Assembly (NCBI GenBank): GCA_963576565.1
Contig: OY755039.1
Location: 143,103,369-143,167,368 of the forward strand
From: Aspidapion aeneum
Taxonomy: Eukaryota; Arthropoda; Insecta; Coleoptera; Brentidae
Direction of reading: 5' to 3'
Length of the DNA: 64,000 nucleotides
Part shown: positions 55,102-64,000 of the stretch, in pieces
Numbering within the stretch: position 1 is the stretch's first letter
Layout of the letters: each line of letters begins with the position of its first letter
The notes under the pieces: generated by a model
Database searches by the model: none
What the model was told of the DNA's origin: nothing
The model's input: only the letters and a program-made list of their open reading frames with translations
Position numbers and translations under genes: made by a program

Positions 55102-55185
55102 CTACAGTTTTGGAAAAGGGCAAACGAAAAAGGTCGAAATTTGACGATTCTCAAATATTGAGTCAGCTCGGGAACGAGCAAGAAA
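55102..55185 (+). CDS. dl: dorsal exon with nuclear localisation signal
   Basis: The acceptor is TTATTTTTCAG and the donor GTAAGT. The exon is 84 bp, phase 1 to phase 1. It encodes A (split), TVLEKGKRKRSKFDDSQILS, QLGNEQE. KGKRKRSK is a classic basic nuclear localisation signal just after the Rel domain, the site masked by Cactus/I-kB in resting cells. Together with the phase match to 53497 it fixes the canonical splice. Confidence 0.92.
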
Positions 55186-55268
55186 GTAAGTCACTAAATT
55201 TTCTAATAACGTTTTTTGGTGGAGGAAAATATCGGTGTAACCACGGGGAATTAGTTGTGGGTATAATC

Positions 55269-55820
55269 TACAGTGTGTCCACGGATTGAGTGCAGATAAA
55301 GTAAAAATGACAACAAATTTTCGATTTAGATTTTGATTTTCTGAGAATTGCTCCTGCTTGGTCTTAAACTACCATGTTAAGAAAATAAGCCAAATCAATC
55401 AATATACAGGGTGGTTTAGTAGGTTGATTCGATAAAAAGTGTTAAAAGTAAAGTACTTTTGTTTTAAGAGATATCAGAAAAAGTTATTAAGAAAAGTTAT
55501 TTAGAATTAAAAGTTGCAGCTGATTCTTAATTTTCAGAGAAATCATGTAAAAATCGTCTAATGAAAAATGTTATTAATTGTAAATTGTATAAATCTGAAA
55601 ATTGAGAATCTGCCTTAACTTTTGATTCAGCCTACTAAAAACCATTCTGTATATTAATTGATTTGGCTCATTTTTTTAATATCTTAATTTGCAACCCAGC
55701 AGGAGTAATTCTAAGAAAATCAGAATCTAAATCGAAATTTTTTTTGTCGTTTATACCTTACATTATCAAATCAGCCTACTAAACCACCCTGTATATTAAT
55801 CTAGTGGACACACTCTGCTA
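55269..55820. mobile_element. Fold-back element close to the NLS exon
   Basis: CAGTGTGTCCAC and its near-complement GTGGACACACTC bound arms of about 125 bp (GATTTAGATTTTGATTTTCT and complement). Two or three copies of TATACAGGGTGGTTTAGTAG lie inside in both orientations. Non-coding. It starts about 85 bp after the donor. Confidence 0.7.
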
Positions 55821-57015
55821 TTATTAACATTTATTTAAACTATCTCTTTCAAAATCCAAATTTTTTATTTTGATTTAAGCTCTGGTTATATCAGAATGTT
55901 CATAAAACTATTAAAAATTATTAAATGCATTCTACTCATTATTTTACTAATGTTTTTTAATTTTTAACATTACTTAGGTGGTACCCTCTTAATTATGTTT
56001 TCTTATATTTATTTTGTTTGTTACAATGTTATTTATTTTTTATTGTTGCGCAATGTTTATTTATTACAAATAATGTTTTTAAAAAATCTAGATTTCTAAA
56101 GATGTGTATTAAGAAGTTAAATTTTTTGTGTTTTTATTTCAAAAACAATATTATCATAATATTATAGAAACAAATGTTTGTTAGTGTTTTTTTTATTTTT
56201 AATATATAGATTGTAGTTTTATTTGGTAAAATTTATGTGTTGTTAAAATATGGGACAGTTTTTTTATGGCAGTTTCAAGTTTGTTAGATTTTTTAAAATA
56301 GCTTTTTAGACATTTTATACTCTTGAATCGAGCTATTATTTATATTTGATCTGTTTCTAGTGTAAAATATACACGATTTTTACCCAAAACTTTATTTCTT
56401 GAATCGGGCCAAAGTTTCGACAATAAAAGAAAGCTCCCACTATAATTTCAATTAAAATCAACTTACTAGTTTTTGAAATATGAATATGTGTATTGTACGG
56501 ACGGTTATAATGCCTAATACTTTTTATTGTCGGAATTGTAGCCTGAATCTATTTTATTAAATTTTGTTGTCCCTAAAAATCTTTCAGCTAGCCAGAGAAA
56601 ATATAAGGAGGGAAAAGGTACGAGTCAGGTTAGGACGAGTTAGTTTTTTGCATGTTTTTTTTGCAGTCTTTCTTTTTTTGCAGTTTTTCTTTTAATTAAT
56701 ATTGTTTTTGAATGTTTTTAATATTATACCGTTAATAGTTTTTGAGATATTTGACATTTTGTTAAAACTTTCTTATTGCCGTAGCTAGCTAACAGAACAC
56801 AAATGCTATCAACGCTGTCTGACAAGGTTTTGTAATTTAAGAAGAATAGTAAAAAACGCACTTGAAAAATACCTCAATTCTTCCCATGTCAGAACCGGTC
56901 CACCATTATTTATAAATTATTTTCCATCAAAATTTTTTCCGGACAAACCGTTGTTCGAAGCGACATCAAAACAGTATAAATTTTTACGTGAAATAGATAG
57001 CGAAAATCATATTTT
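55821..57015. other. AT-rich intron, nothing recognised
   Basis: T-rich DNA without ORFs or clear repeat boundaries. CAGCTAGCCAGAGAAAATATAA at 56588 follows a CTTTCAG acceptor-like site and precedes GTACGAGT, but it cannot be placed in the dorsal frame with confidence. Confidence 0.4.
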
Positions 57016-58375
57016 AAATAAAAACTGGTATACACAGAGGCACAAAAATTTCAGACTGATTCTAATGTAATGGTAGTGTACAATGCATACCAACTTTTAG
57101 AAGAAAGAAGAAGAAACCCCCTAACCCTTAAGTAAAAAAGTTATCTAAGAAAATCGAAATGAAAAAATAAAGTATCTCCATTAATATCAACTTTCGGACT
57201 GCATGAATGCCTTAATTTTAAACTAAAAACCAAAACAATATTTGGATATTTTTGAATCATACATATCTAATAAGACATTTCAGAGTAAAATAGGAAGGCT
57301 CATACTCAAATTTAAGAGAAATTCAAGCAGGCGTGCCACAGTGTAGCGTCCTAGGCCCTTATCTATACTTTATTCACTTGCGATATCCCAAAGCCAGAAA
57401 ATTGTCACTTAGCAACATTTGCCGATGATACTGGTTTATTGACGGTAGAAAAATCTATTGAAAAATGCATAGAAAAACTTCAGGATGCAGTCACCGAAGT
57501 TCACAGTTGGACCACAAAGTGGCGAATAAAATTAAATGAAACCAAATCAATTCATGTTGATTTTACAAACAAAAATATAAATCACATACAAATAACAAAT
57601 AACAACATTCCCGTACCATATTCAAATCAGGCAAAATATCTCGGTATAACACTTGATGCCAAATTAAGCTGGAAAGAACATGTTAAGAAAAAAAAAAGAA
57701 GAACTTGAGATAAGGTATAGAAAAATGAACTGGCTAATTGGAAGGAAGTCCAATTTAACAATTCATAATAAGTTACTGCTTTATAGACAAATACTGTAAC
57801 CAGTATGGATATATGGTATTCAACTATGGGGTTGTGCTAAAGAGAGTAACATTCTAGTTGTACAGAGATTTCAAAATAAAGTATTAAGAAACATTGTGAA
57901 TGCACCTTGGTACGTTCGAAATAGTGACCTTCATCGAGATCTAAAAATCGAAACTGTAGCAGAGACTATAAAAAAGACCGCAAAAAGCCATGAAGATAGA
58001 CTCCATCGGCATGTGGAAGCAATTCAGCTTCTAGACAATACTATGCTAGTTCGAAGACTAAAAAGAGTGAAGCCGTTTGAGCTAGTAAACTAAGTGAATT
58101 ACATTAAACAAAATAATGCTATAAACACAACACAATTGTGAGTTACAGACTAAACAAAGCGGGAAGAACTGTTGAGTGAAGCCTAAGTTTAAATCTGACT
58201 TTTCTAGTAAATTAAGTTAAAACAAAATTGCTAATTAGTCTTACTGACTAGATTGTAATTCAATAAACACAGTGTGTTTGACAAATAAAAAAATAAAAAA
58301 ACTTTCGGAAGTTAAGTTTAGCTAATATTTTGATTCAAGGAATCTACAGTTTTACTATGTACCATTAGTATGTGA
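57016..58375. repeat. FB1 relic split by a Jockey insertion
   Basis: 57020-57205 resembles FB1 14440-14690 (ACTGGTATACAC.GAGGCACA, AAAGTTAT, AAAAAATAAAGT). 58310-58370 matches the FB1 end (AATCTACAGTTTTACTATGT, ACCATTAGT). The Jockey element sits between them. Confidence 0.65.
57206..58300 (+). pseudogene. Jockey-clade LINE 3' fragment
   Basis: Reads LATFADDTGLLTVEKSIEKC, VHSWTTKWRIKLNETKSIHV, QAKYLGITLDAKLSWKEHVK, then after a frameshift RYRKMNWLIGR, a stop, VWIYGIQLWGCAKESN, NAPWYVRNSDLHRDLKIET and ends RLKRVKPFELVN. FADD is the RT catalytic box. The PWYVRN.DLHRDL motif is typical of Jockey elements. An A-rich 3' tail is at 58280-58300. Confidence 0.88.
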
Positions 58376-59010
58376 GAATTAAAAATCCCCGTATTAAATA
58401 ATTTGTGCAATTGTGAATTTTTCAAAACGCGTTTTAGCTTGTTTTTAAACGTGATAAAAAGGCAGGATTTTGTGGGGAAAATCTCCGTAACAAGTAAACT
58501 GAGAACTGGATTGAAGTTTTCAAATGTACAGTCAGGAACTTTTTAAATTGCCGGTATATTTTTTTCTTAAAAATTTTTTTATTTAAAGCTATCAGAAAAA
58601 AATAGTTTTCTAAACATATATACATACAATGTATACAGACAGAGGTAAGGTCCAGTATTTTTTCGGTTTGGGTCAAACTGGTTTTCCTAAATTCAAACAG
58701 GAATATGTTTTAAAGTCCCTGGCTGTACCACTTATTCTTTGATAGTTGGTACAGAATCAGATTGATATAGAACTTTAGGCAGATTTTGAACTTTGTTTTG
58801 TGTTTTTTAAAAATAACATTTTTTATTGCTTTTTTAGTTTGAGTTAAGAGATATTTTTTTTTGGCTAGCTGCAATGTTTTTGCTTAACAACACATATTTT
58901 TACGTAGTTTTTTTGTATTTTTATTTGATTTTTTTGCATGCACTTTTGAAAACTTGTTACCAAGTAGTGGTTTGTCAATTATTTATTAATTTTTATTTGT
59001 AAAATTTTAG
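58376..59010. other. AT-rich intron, nothing recognised
   Basis: No gene or named repeat before the next exon. Confidence 0.5.
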
Positions 59011-59070
59011 ATGTTTTGAAGCAATCGCCCATAAATGTTATGGATCAGCCAATCAAAACAGAACCCAGAG
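59011..59070 (+). CDS. dl: dorsal exon with SUMO consensus
   Basis: The acceptor is AAAATTTTAG and the donor GTAAGT. The exon is 60 bp, phase 1 to phase 1. It encodes N (split), VLKQSPINVMDQPIKTEPR. IKTE fits the SUMO-attachment consensus (hydrophobic-Lys-x-Glu). Drosophila Dorsal is sumoylated at a lysine just C-terminal to the Rel domain, a similar place. The exon is small, but both splice sites are strong and the phase chain requires it. Confidence 0.85.
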
Positions 59071-59214
59071 GTAAGTTTGTCTGTCTGACGATTTGCATAT
59101 GTGTAATTTGTCAAATAAAATTTTCTATTTCAGAGTCTCTTGATGTTTGTTTTCTTTTTACTTGAAGTGTGCTATTTGAACATTTCTACGATTCTATTAA
59201 ATAGAAATAAAATT

Positions 59215-60410
59215 TCAGATTTCTATTGTCTTTATTTATTTTAAACACGACGTTTCGGTTAGTAAGTATCTCTAACCGTTTTCAAGTGTAAATTAAACAA
59301 TCCAGTCTAAAGGCTACTACTTATACTACTTGACGTGCAGTCAGGTGTGACAACCCGCCCTCTTTTTTAATTCTAAGACGCTTGTTTTCCTTAAGGAGTG
59401 GTTTCCAAATGTTTGGTATGTCAGTGCTTGGTTGACTGAAAACTTCTTTATTCTGCATTATAAACGCAGCTTCAACAAACTTTCGTTTTCGCCAATGCGA
59501 CTCCTTATGCAAAACTTTAGCTTTAGACCATTGAATCCTGTGATCATTTGACCAGGCATGATCCGCTAAACCGGATTTTGCAATATCCTCTAATTGGGTA
59601 CTTTTTAGATATTCATTTACTCTAACCTCGAGAGCGTTTCGTTTCATCTAGATATGATCTACTACACTCACACGGAATTTGGTAAATATATTCCTTATTA
59701 TTTGAGGGATATAAGACAAAATAAGAACAAGTCCACCACGGAGCCTTATAAATCGCAACTTTACAAGGAAAAAACTCACAGCCGTTCTCCGTTAGATTAA
59801 AAACATTGCACTTGCATCAAAAAAATTAATTTCATCAGCAAGCCGCGATTCGTAAGATGTACACGAAATAAAACTGAAAATCAAAACTTAAACACTTACC
59901 ACAACACTAAATGCACAACACATAAACGACTGCAAAGCAAAACAAACAAACCAACCTCACTTTTAACGAGATCAGCTGTTTATCTGCCCGCACGTACCTA
60001 ACCAAAGTATTAATAACTCCGGTTAGGTGATCTTAGAGACAAACTTCTTATAACTCCTTGCTTTGTCGCAACAGAATGATTAGACCTAAAATTTAGGTAC
60101 TGTCCCGTGTTCCTAGTTTTGTAGCAACAGAATGATTAGACTTAAAATTTAGGTTCTGTCCCGTGTGTGTAGGTTTCCCATATACAGTGGTTTGAATAAT
60201 CTATTTGTTTGACAAGAAACTTGAAGAAGAAGTTTTCAGTCAACCAAACACGGACATACCAAACATATGGAAACCACTCCTTAAGGAAAACAAGCGTCTT
60301 AGGATTTAAAAAAAGGGGGCAGGCCGTCACACCTGACTGCACACCAAGTAGTATAAGTAGTAGCCTATAAATAAATAAAGACAATGGAAGTCCGACATTT
60401 TATTTCTACT
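59215..60410. mobile_element. Penelope-like element pair, head to head
   Basis: 59321-59690 on the minus strand encodes a GIY-YIG-type C-terminal domain: VNEYLKSTQLEDIAKSGLAD, HAWSNDHRIQWSKAKVLHKE, SHWRKRKFVEAAFIMQNKEV, then IWKPLLKENKRLRI. The + strand at 60225-60310 repeats the end (EVFSQPNTDIPNIWKPLLKE). The outer ends share TTGTCTTTATTTATTT and its complement. Stops are present. The reverse transcriptase part is missing. Confidence 0.8.
59243..59289 (-). ncRNA. Degenerate Penelope-type hammerhead
   Basis: On the minus strand: CAC, UUGAAAA in place of the CUGANGA core, C, helix II GGUUAG with loop and CUAACC, GAA, ACGUC, GUG. Helices I and II pair, but two core positions differ from the invariant sequence, so activity is doubtful. 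Confidence 0.4.
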
Positions 60411-60538
60411 CAATCATTGTCTGCGAGTTTCAAATAAAGATTCTCTTAAATGTTGAAAACTGATTTTGTAAATTATAAAAGTAGTCTATGATTTTTATTC
60501 CTGTTAAAAAATTACTTACCTAAAGTTTTCCTTTTCAG

Positions 60539-60727
60539 ACGCTACTTCATCACCTTACAACTTTATGGGCAGCCCCCAGTACACTCAAGCGGGCAGTCCA
60601 TACCCTGGTATGGTGGGTAGTCCCTACACTGTTGGCAGCACTGCGGAGAATACGCCTCAGTATACCCCCCAATATGCTGAGATTCGGGTGGAGAATATGC
60701 AAGGTTATGGATACACTGTAACAAATA
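60539..60727 (+). CDS. dl: dorsal exon, start of C-terminal transactivation region
   Basis: The acceptor is CCTTTTCAG and the donor GTAAGT. The exon is 189 bp, phase 1 to phase 1. It encodes D (split), ATSSPYNFMGSPQYTQAGSP, YPGMVGSPYTVGSTAENTPQ, YTPQYAEIRVENMQGYGYTV, TN. Tyr/Pro/Ser/Gly-rich repeats (GSP.Y, PQYTPQY) indicate a disordered activation region. The donor shows that at least one more coding exon lies beyond, outside what I could find before 64000. Confidence 0.88.
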
Positions 60728-60852
60728 GTAAGTAATTTTTATTAAATTTGCCAAACACACAATTTTTTTTAAATTTTTATTTTTTAATTACCTCTCTATT
60801 TTTGATTAATTTCTTAATCATAACAAAAACATTTCATGTAAAAAAAGCCAAT

Positions 60853-62325
60853 TACGCGAAAATGGCATTCCGTAAAAAGAATTGAGATAATAGTAAAGCC
60901 AAGTTCTCCAATACAAATTTCAAAATGAAAGGTTCTTACTAGTTTGGAAATGTTTTTTTAAACTTTGCTATTACAGCCAAACTTCTTTATGTTCAATTTA
61001 GCACTGTGCCTAAGAGTCATTTACAGCCGTAATAGCCAAGTTTAGAAACATATTTCCAAACTAGTAAGAACCTTTCATTTTGAAATTTGTATTGGAGAAC
61101 TTGGCTTTACTTTTATCTCAATTCTTTTTACGGAATGCCATTTTCGCGTACTTGGCTTTTTTTTACATCAAATGTTTTTGTTATGATTTCACTTCTTTTT
61201 TAAAGGAATTGGATAATACTTAATTTTTAAAGTAGTAAAATATGCGGAATATTATTCAAAACTTTTGCAATGCCTTACTTAAATTTTTGCGGTTTTTTAA
61301 TTTTTTCCATGGTTTTATCGTAGTTCCTATCAGCCTTCCAAAGCTCAGCTCTCTAGCGTTTCTGAAAGTGCACAATGTTACTTTTACATAACTTTACATG
61401 TATAGGGGAGGGAAATAAATTAAAATTGTCGTGTTTTTAGATTTTGTCCTATAGTTTTATCATAGTTCCTATCAGTCTTCCAGTGCTCAGCTCTCTAGCG
61501 TTTCCGGAAGTGGGCAATGTTAGTTTTATATAAATTTACATTTATAGGAGAGGGAAGTAAATTAAAATGTTGGTGTTTTTAAATTTTTTCATATAGTTTT
61601 ATCATATTGTCTTTAAGTCTTAAAAAGTTCAGCTCTCTAGCGTTTCTGGAAGTGGGCAGTGTTACTTTTACATAACTTTACATTTATAAGGGAAGGAAGT
61701 AAATTAGAATTTTGGGGTATTATATTTTTTTTTCTATAACATTATCATAGTTACTATCTAACTACTAAGTAGGCAATGTTACTTTTACTTAACTTTACAT
61801 TTATAGGGGAGGGAAGTAAATTAGAATTTTGGGGTTTTTTGATTTTTTCCTATAGTTTTATCATAGTTCCTATCAGTCTGCCAAAGCTCAACTCTCTAGC
61901 ATTTCTGGAAGTGGGCGATGCTACTTTTACATAACTTTAAATGTATAGGGGAGGGGAGTAAATTAAAATTTTGGGGTTTTTTGATTTTTTCCAGGGGTTT
62001 GGTCATAATTTCTATCAGTGTGCCAAATTTCAGCTTTGTAGCATGTCTGGAAGTACAGTAGAATATTGATGATCTATACATGAGTGAGTGAGTGAGTGAG
62101 TGAGTGGCAATTTCGACGTTTTTTGAAATTTCGTAACTACTTTACTACTTAATGGAATTCCATGAAACTTGGACGGGTTGTTAACTCCATGGAGATCTAC
62201 GACTGTGCAAAGACTCGTAGCTCATTTCAAAGTAGAGTTTTAGGTAGGTCAAATATTGCCTGAAATGCTTCAAGAAAAGATAGTTACGGCACGCAAACTT
62301 GGCGAGGCACTGCCGTGCCCTCAGA
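60853..62325 (+). repeat. Repeat family Q, copy 2
   Basis: It starts with an inverted repeat (60853-61148, arms with AAGCCAAGTTCTCCAATACA and complement). About six tandem units of 120-150 bp follow, with CTCTCTAGCGTTTCTG and CATAACTTTACAT. Then come a TGAG microsatellite (62083-62105) and the end GGCGAGGCACTGCCGTGCCC. Relative of 44190-45310. Confidence 0.8.
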
Positions 62326-62600
62326 TTTAATCATTTAAGAAAAGCAGTAAACAAATTAAAATATAACTTAAAAACAAACAATGTAAAAAAAGCAAAGAAT
62401 ATAAAGAAACAAAGAAATCATTCCATAAAGAAATAATAATTTTATGTAATATCTCAAAAACTAAAAGTGGCAGATTAAATTGAATTTGACAGTTGGATTT
62501 AAAAAAAAATGAAATTTTTATGAATAAAAATGCTAGAGGCCCCTTCCATAAATGCACTCTTTTTCGGGACATACGATAAGGAGTTTTGTAACTAAAACAA
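62326..62600. other. A-rich intron, nothing recognised
   Basis: Mostly A-rich with no gene. Confidence 0.5.
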
Positions 62601-63028
62601 AACCAGAAAATCCCTCAAATAATATGGAATGTATTTACTAAATTCAGTGTGAGTGTGGTAAATCATATCTAGGTGAGACGAACGCCCTCTTCAGGTTACA
62701 GGAAATGAACATCTAAAAAGAACCCAATTAGGGGATATTGAAAAATCCGGTTTGGCGAATCACGCATGGTCAAATGATCACAGGATTCAGTGGTCAGAAG
62801 CTAAAGTTTTGCATAAAGAGTCGCATTGGCGAAAACGAAAGTTTATTGAAGCTGCGTTTATAATGGAAAATAAAGAAGTTTTCAGTCAACGAAGCACGGA
62901 CATACTAAACATATGGAAATCACTCCTGAAGGAAAACAAGCGTTTTAGGATTTAAAAAAGGGGGGCCGTCACACTTTTAGATGTAACCGAAACGTCGTGT
63001 TTTAAAATAAATAAAGACAATGGAAGTC
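62601..63028 (+). pseudogene. Penelope-like element, GIY-YIG endonuclease fragment
   Basis: Reads CECGKSYLGET (the YIG half of a GIY-YIG site), a degraded linker, then KSGLANHAWSNDHRIQWSEA, KVLHKESHWRKRKFIEAAFI, MENKEVFSQ and IWKSLLKENKRFRI. It is followed by CCGAAACGTCGTG (a 3' half-hammerhead) and AAATAAATAAAGACAATGGA. Frameshifts around 62700. Confidence 0.8.
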
Positions 63029-63095
63029 CGAAATTTTAAGATTCAAACAAGTTTCGTGGCTAATCGGGCAAAAAGGAATTTTTGTTTCCCTCATA
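63029..63095 (+). repeat. Fragment of the 516-bp retrozyme-like unit
   Basis: CAAACAAGTTTCGTGGCTAA and TCGGGCAAAAAGGAATTTTT match the junction of unit 1 and unit 2 at about 28430-28475. The fragment stops before the ribozyme. Confidence 0.65.
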
Positions 63096-63639
63096 TTTTT
63101 AGAGATGGGCGATATATCGATCACTGTGATTCAGTAACAGTGAAACAAAAATCACTGGCGCTACCGGTTATCGAAATTCTGCACAAACAGTTATTCAGTG
63201 ATTGGTAAATATTATTACTGGTATCTGAGGAACGTCGCGTCTCACGACGTCGTTGTGTCGCTGGTCGCACCCGAACGCATATTTGGCAGTGATATCGCGT
63301 ATCACGTTTCACCGTAACATACGAAAACGGTGATTTTCAACTAACCGGTTAAATCATAAATAGCACTACCGAATAGTAGGTAACCTTTTTCCCGGCCGAA
63401 ATAACTGTATAGCCGCAGCCGCAGGGGATGCTCTCTCTAATACTAGGTAAAATAGTGAATGAAGATTGAATAATAGACATATTTTACTACAAGACGCTAG
63501 CCCTACCAAGTCCACTTTCAATCCCTGACTTCGCATGCGCAGATCTACCAATATTATTTACCTCATGTATTAGAATAGATGAATACAGGGTGATTTTCAC
63601 TTGAATGATTCTAACCACATGAACATAGAAAGTTTCAAA

Positions 63640-64000
63640 AACCTAACCTAACAAAACCTATAATCAAATCTAACTGAACCGAACCAAAGCAAACTGAACC
63701 AATAATTTAAAAAGAAAAAACTTTCCTGACTTCCTGCCCGGGATCCTAGAGGATGTGAATCCGAACCGAACCAAACCGAACCTAACTAAACTGAACCTAA
63801 CCAAACTAAACTACAACACGTACTGCTAATTAGGTTTAGTTGGGTAGGGTTAGGTTTGGATAGGTTCGGTTCGGTATGATCCGGTTCCGATTCACATCCT
63901 CTAGGATCCCGGGTAGGAAGTCAGGAAAGTTTTTTTTTTGAAAAAAATATTGGTTTAGTTTGCCTTGGTTCGGTTCAGTTAGATCTGATTAGGTTTCGTT
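63640..64000. repeat. Large palindrome rich in AACCTAACC, cut by the window edge
   Basis: The left arm (from about 63645) and right arm (to 64000) are inverted, with centre near 63825. Shared arms include ACTTTCCTGACTTCCTGCCC, GGGATCCTAGAGGATGTGAA and A-C-rich runs such as AACCGAACCAAACCGAACCT. The right end continues beyond the window. Confidence 0.8.

Larger units (their letters stand above)
9598..60727 (+). other. dl: dorsal-type Rel/NF-kB gene (visible span)
   Basis: This is the extent of the visible exons. Their joined reading frame is unbroken: 51+263+185+179+239+244+84+60+189 = 1494 nt, entering and leaving in the same phase. Every intron is GT-AG. Introns range from about 1.6 to 16 kb and are filled with transposons. 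Dorsal proteins are held in the cytoplasm by an I-kB inhibitor (Cactus). After Toll signalling they enter the nucleus, bind kB sites as dimers, and control dorsal-ventral patterning and antifungal or anti-Gram-positive immunity. The Rel domain content makes dorsal/Dif class much more likely than Relish, because no ankyrin repeats follow in the visible part. The start codon and 3' end were not found. Confidence 0.93.

Noticed and set aside
56588..56640. Extra dorsal exon between 55185 and 59011
   Set aside because: A weak acceptor-like CTTTCAG precedes it, but the reading does not resemble Dorsal, and the 55185-59011 phases already match without it.

Overview
This window is eukaryotic, almost certainly insect. 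It holds one real protein-coding gene, on the + strand: a dorsal-type Rel/NF-kB transcription factor (dl). Nine small coding exons are spread over about 51 kb (9598-60727) inside AT-rich introns full of transposon debris. The long introns and the dense RTE, Jockey, Penelope, hAT and SINE content suggest a large repeat-rich genome. A beetle is my best guess, but the sequence does not prove it. The first coding exon (start codon) and the 3' end of the canonical mRNA were not found and probably lie outside the window.

Gene model. Exons are 9598-9648 (N-terminal tail), 19679-19941 (N-terminal low-complexity region), 35765-35949, 45470-45648, 47718-47956 and 53254-53497 (Rel homology domain), 55102-55185 (nuclear localisation signal), 59011-59070 (SUMO-type site) and 60539-60727 (start of the transactivation region). 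All junctions are GT-AG and all phases fit (1494 nt, 498 codons). Two isoform features stand out. The exon at 53254 can be read through its donor to a stop at 54876, giving a 539-residue segment with a different C-terminus, like the Dorsal-B form known from Drosophila. A 66-bp in-frame mini-exon at 24469-24534 duplicates the start of the Rel domain with mostly synonymous changes.

The most unusual gene-related structure is a set of decayed copies of the Dorsal-B-specific coding segment in introns 3 and 4 (45680-47660 and 50640-51415). Some are inverted, so the dorsal pre-mRNA contains antisense matches to its own alternative exon.

The rest is mobile DNA, often nested. 11745-18960 is one minus-strand RTE element split by two giant fold-back elements and a hairpin-ended repeat that itself carries a Gypsy fragment. 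24616-26447 and 51861-52773 are head-to-head Penelope-derived palindromes carrying hammerhead-like motifs. 27944-28878 is a tandem 516-bp repeat with two identical, fully canonical type I hammerhead ribozymes on the minus strand. 48151-50549 is a 274-bp satellite array inside an element with terminal inverted repeats. At least seven hAT-type insertions have perfect or near-perfect 8-bp target duplications. 63640-64000 is half of a large palindrome cut by the window edge.
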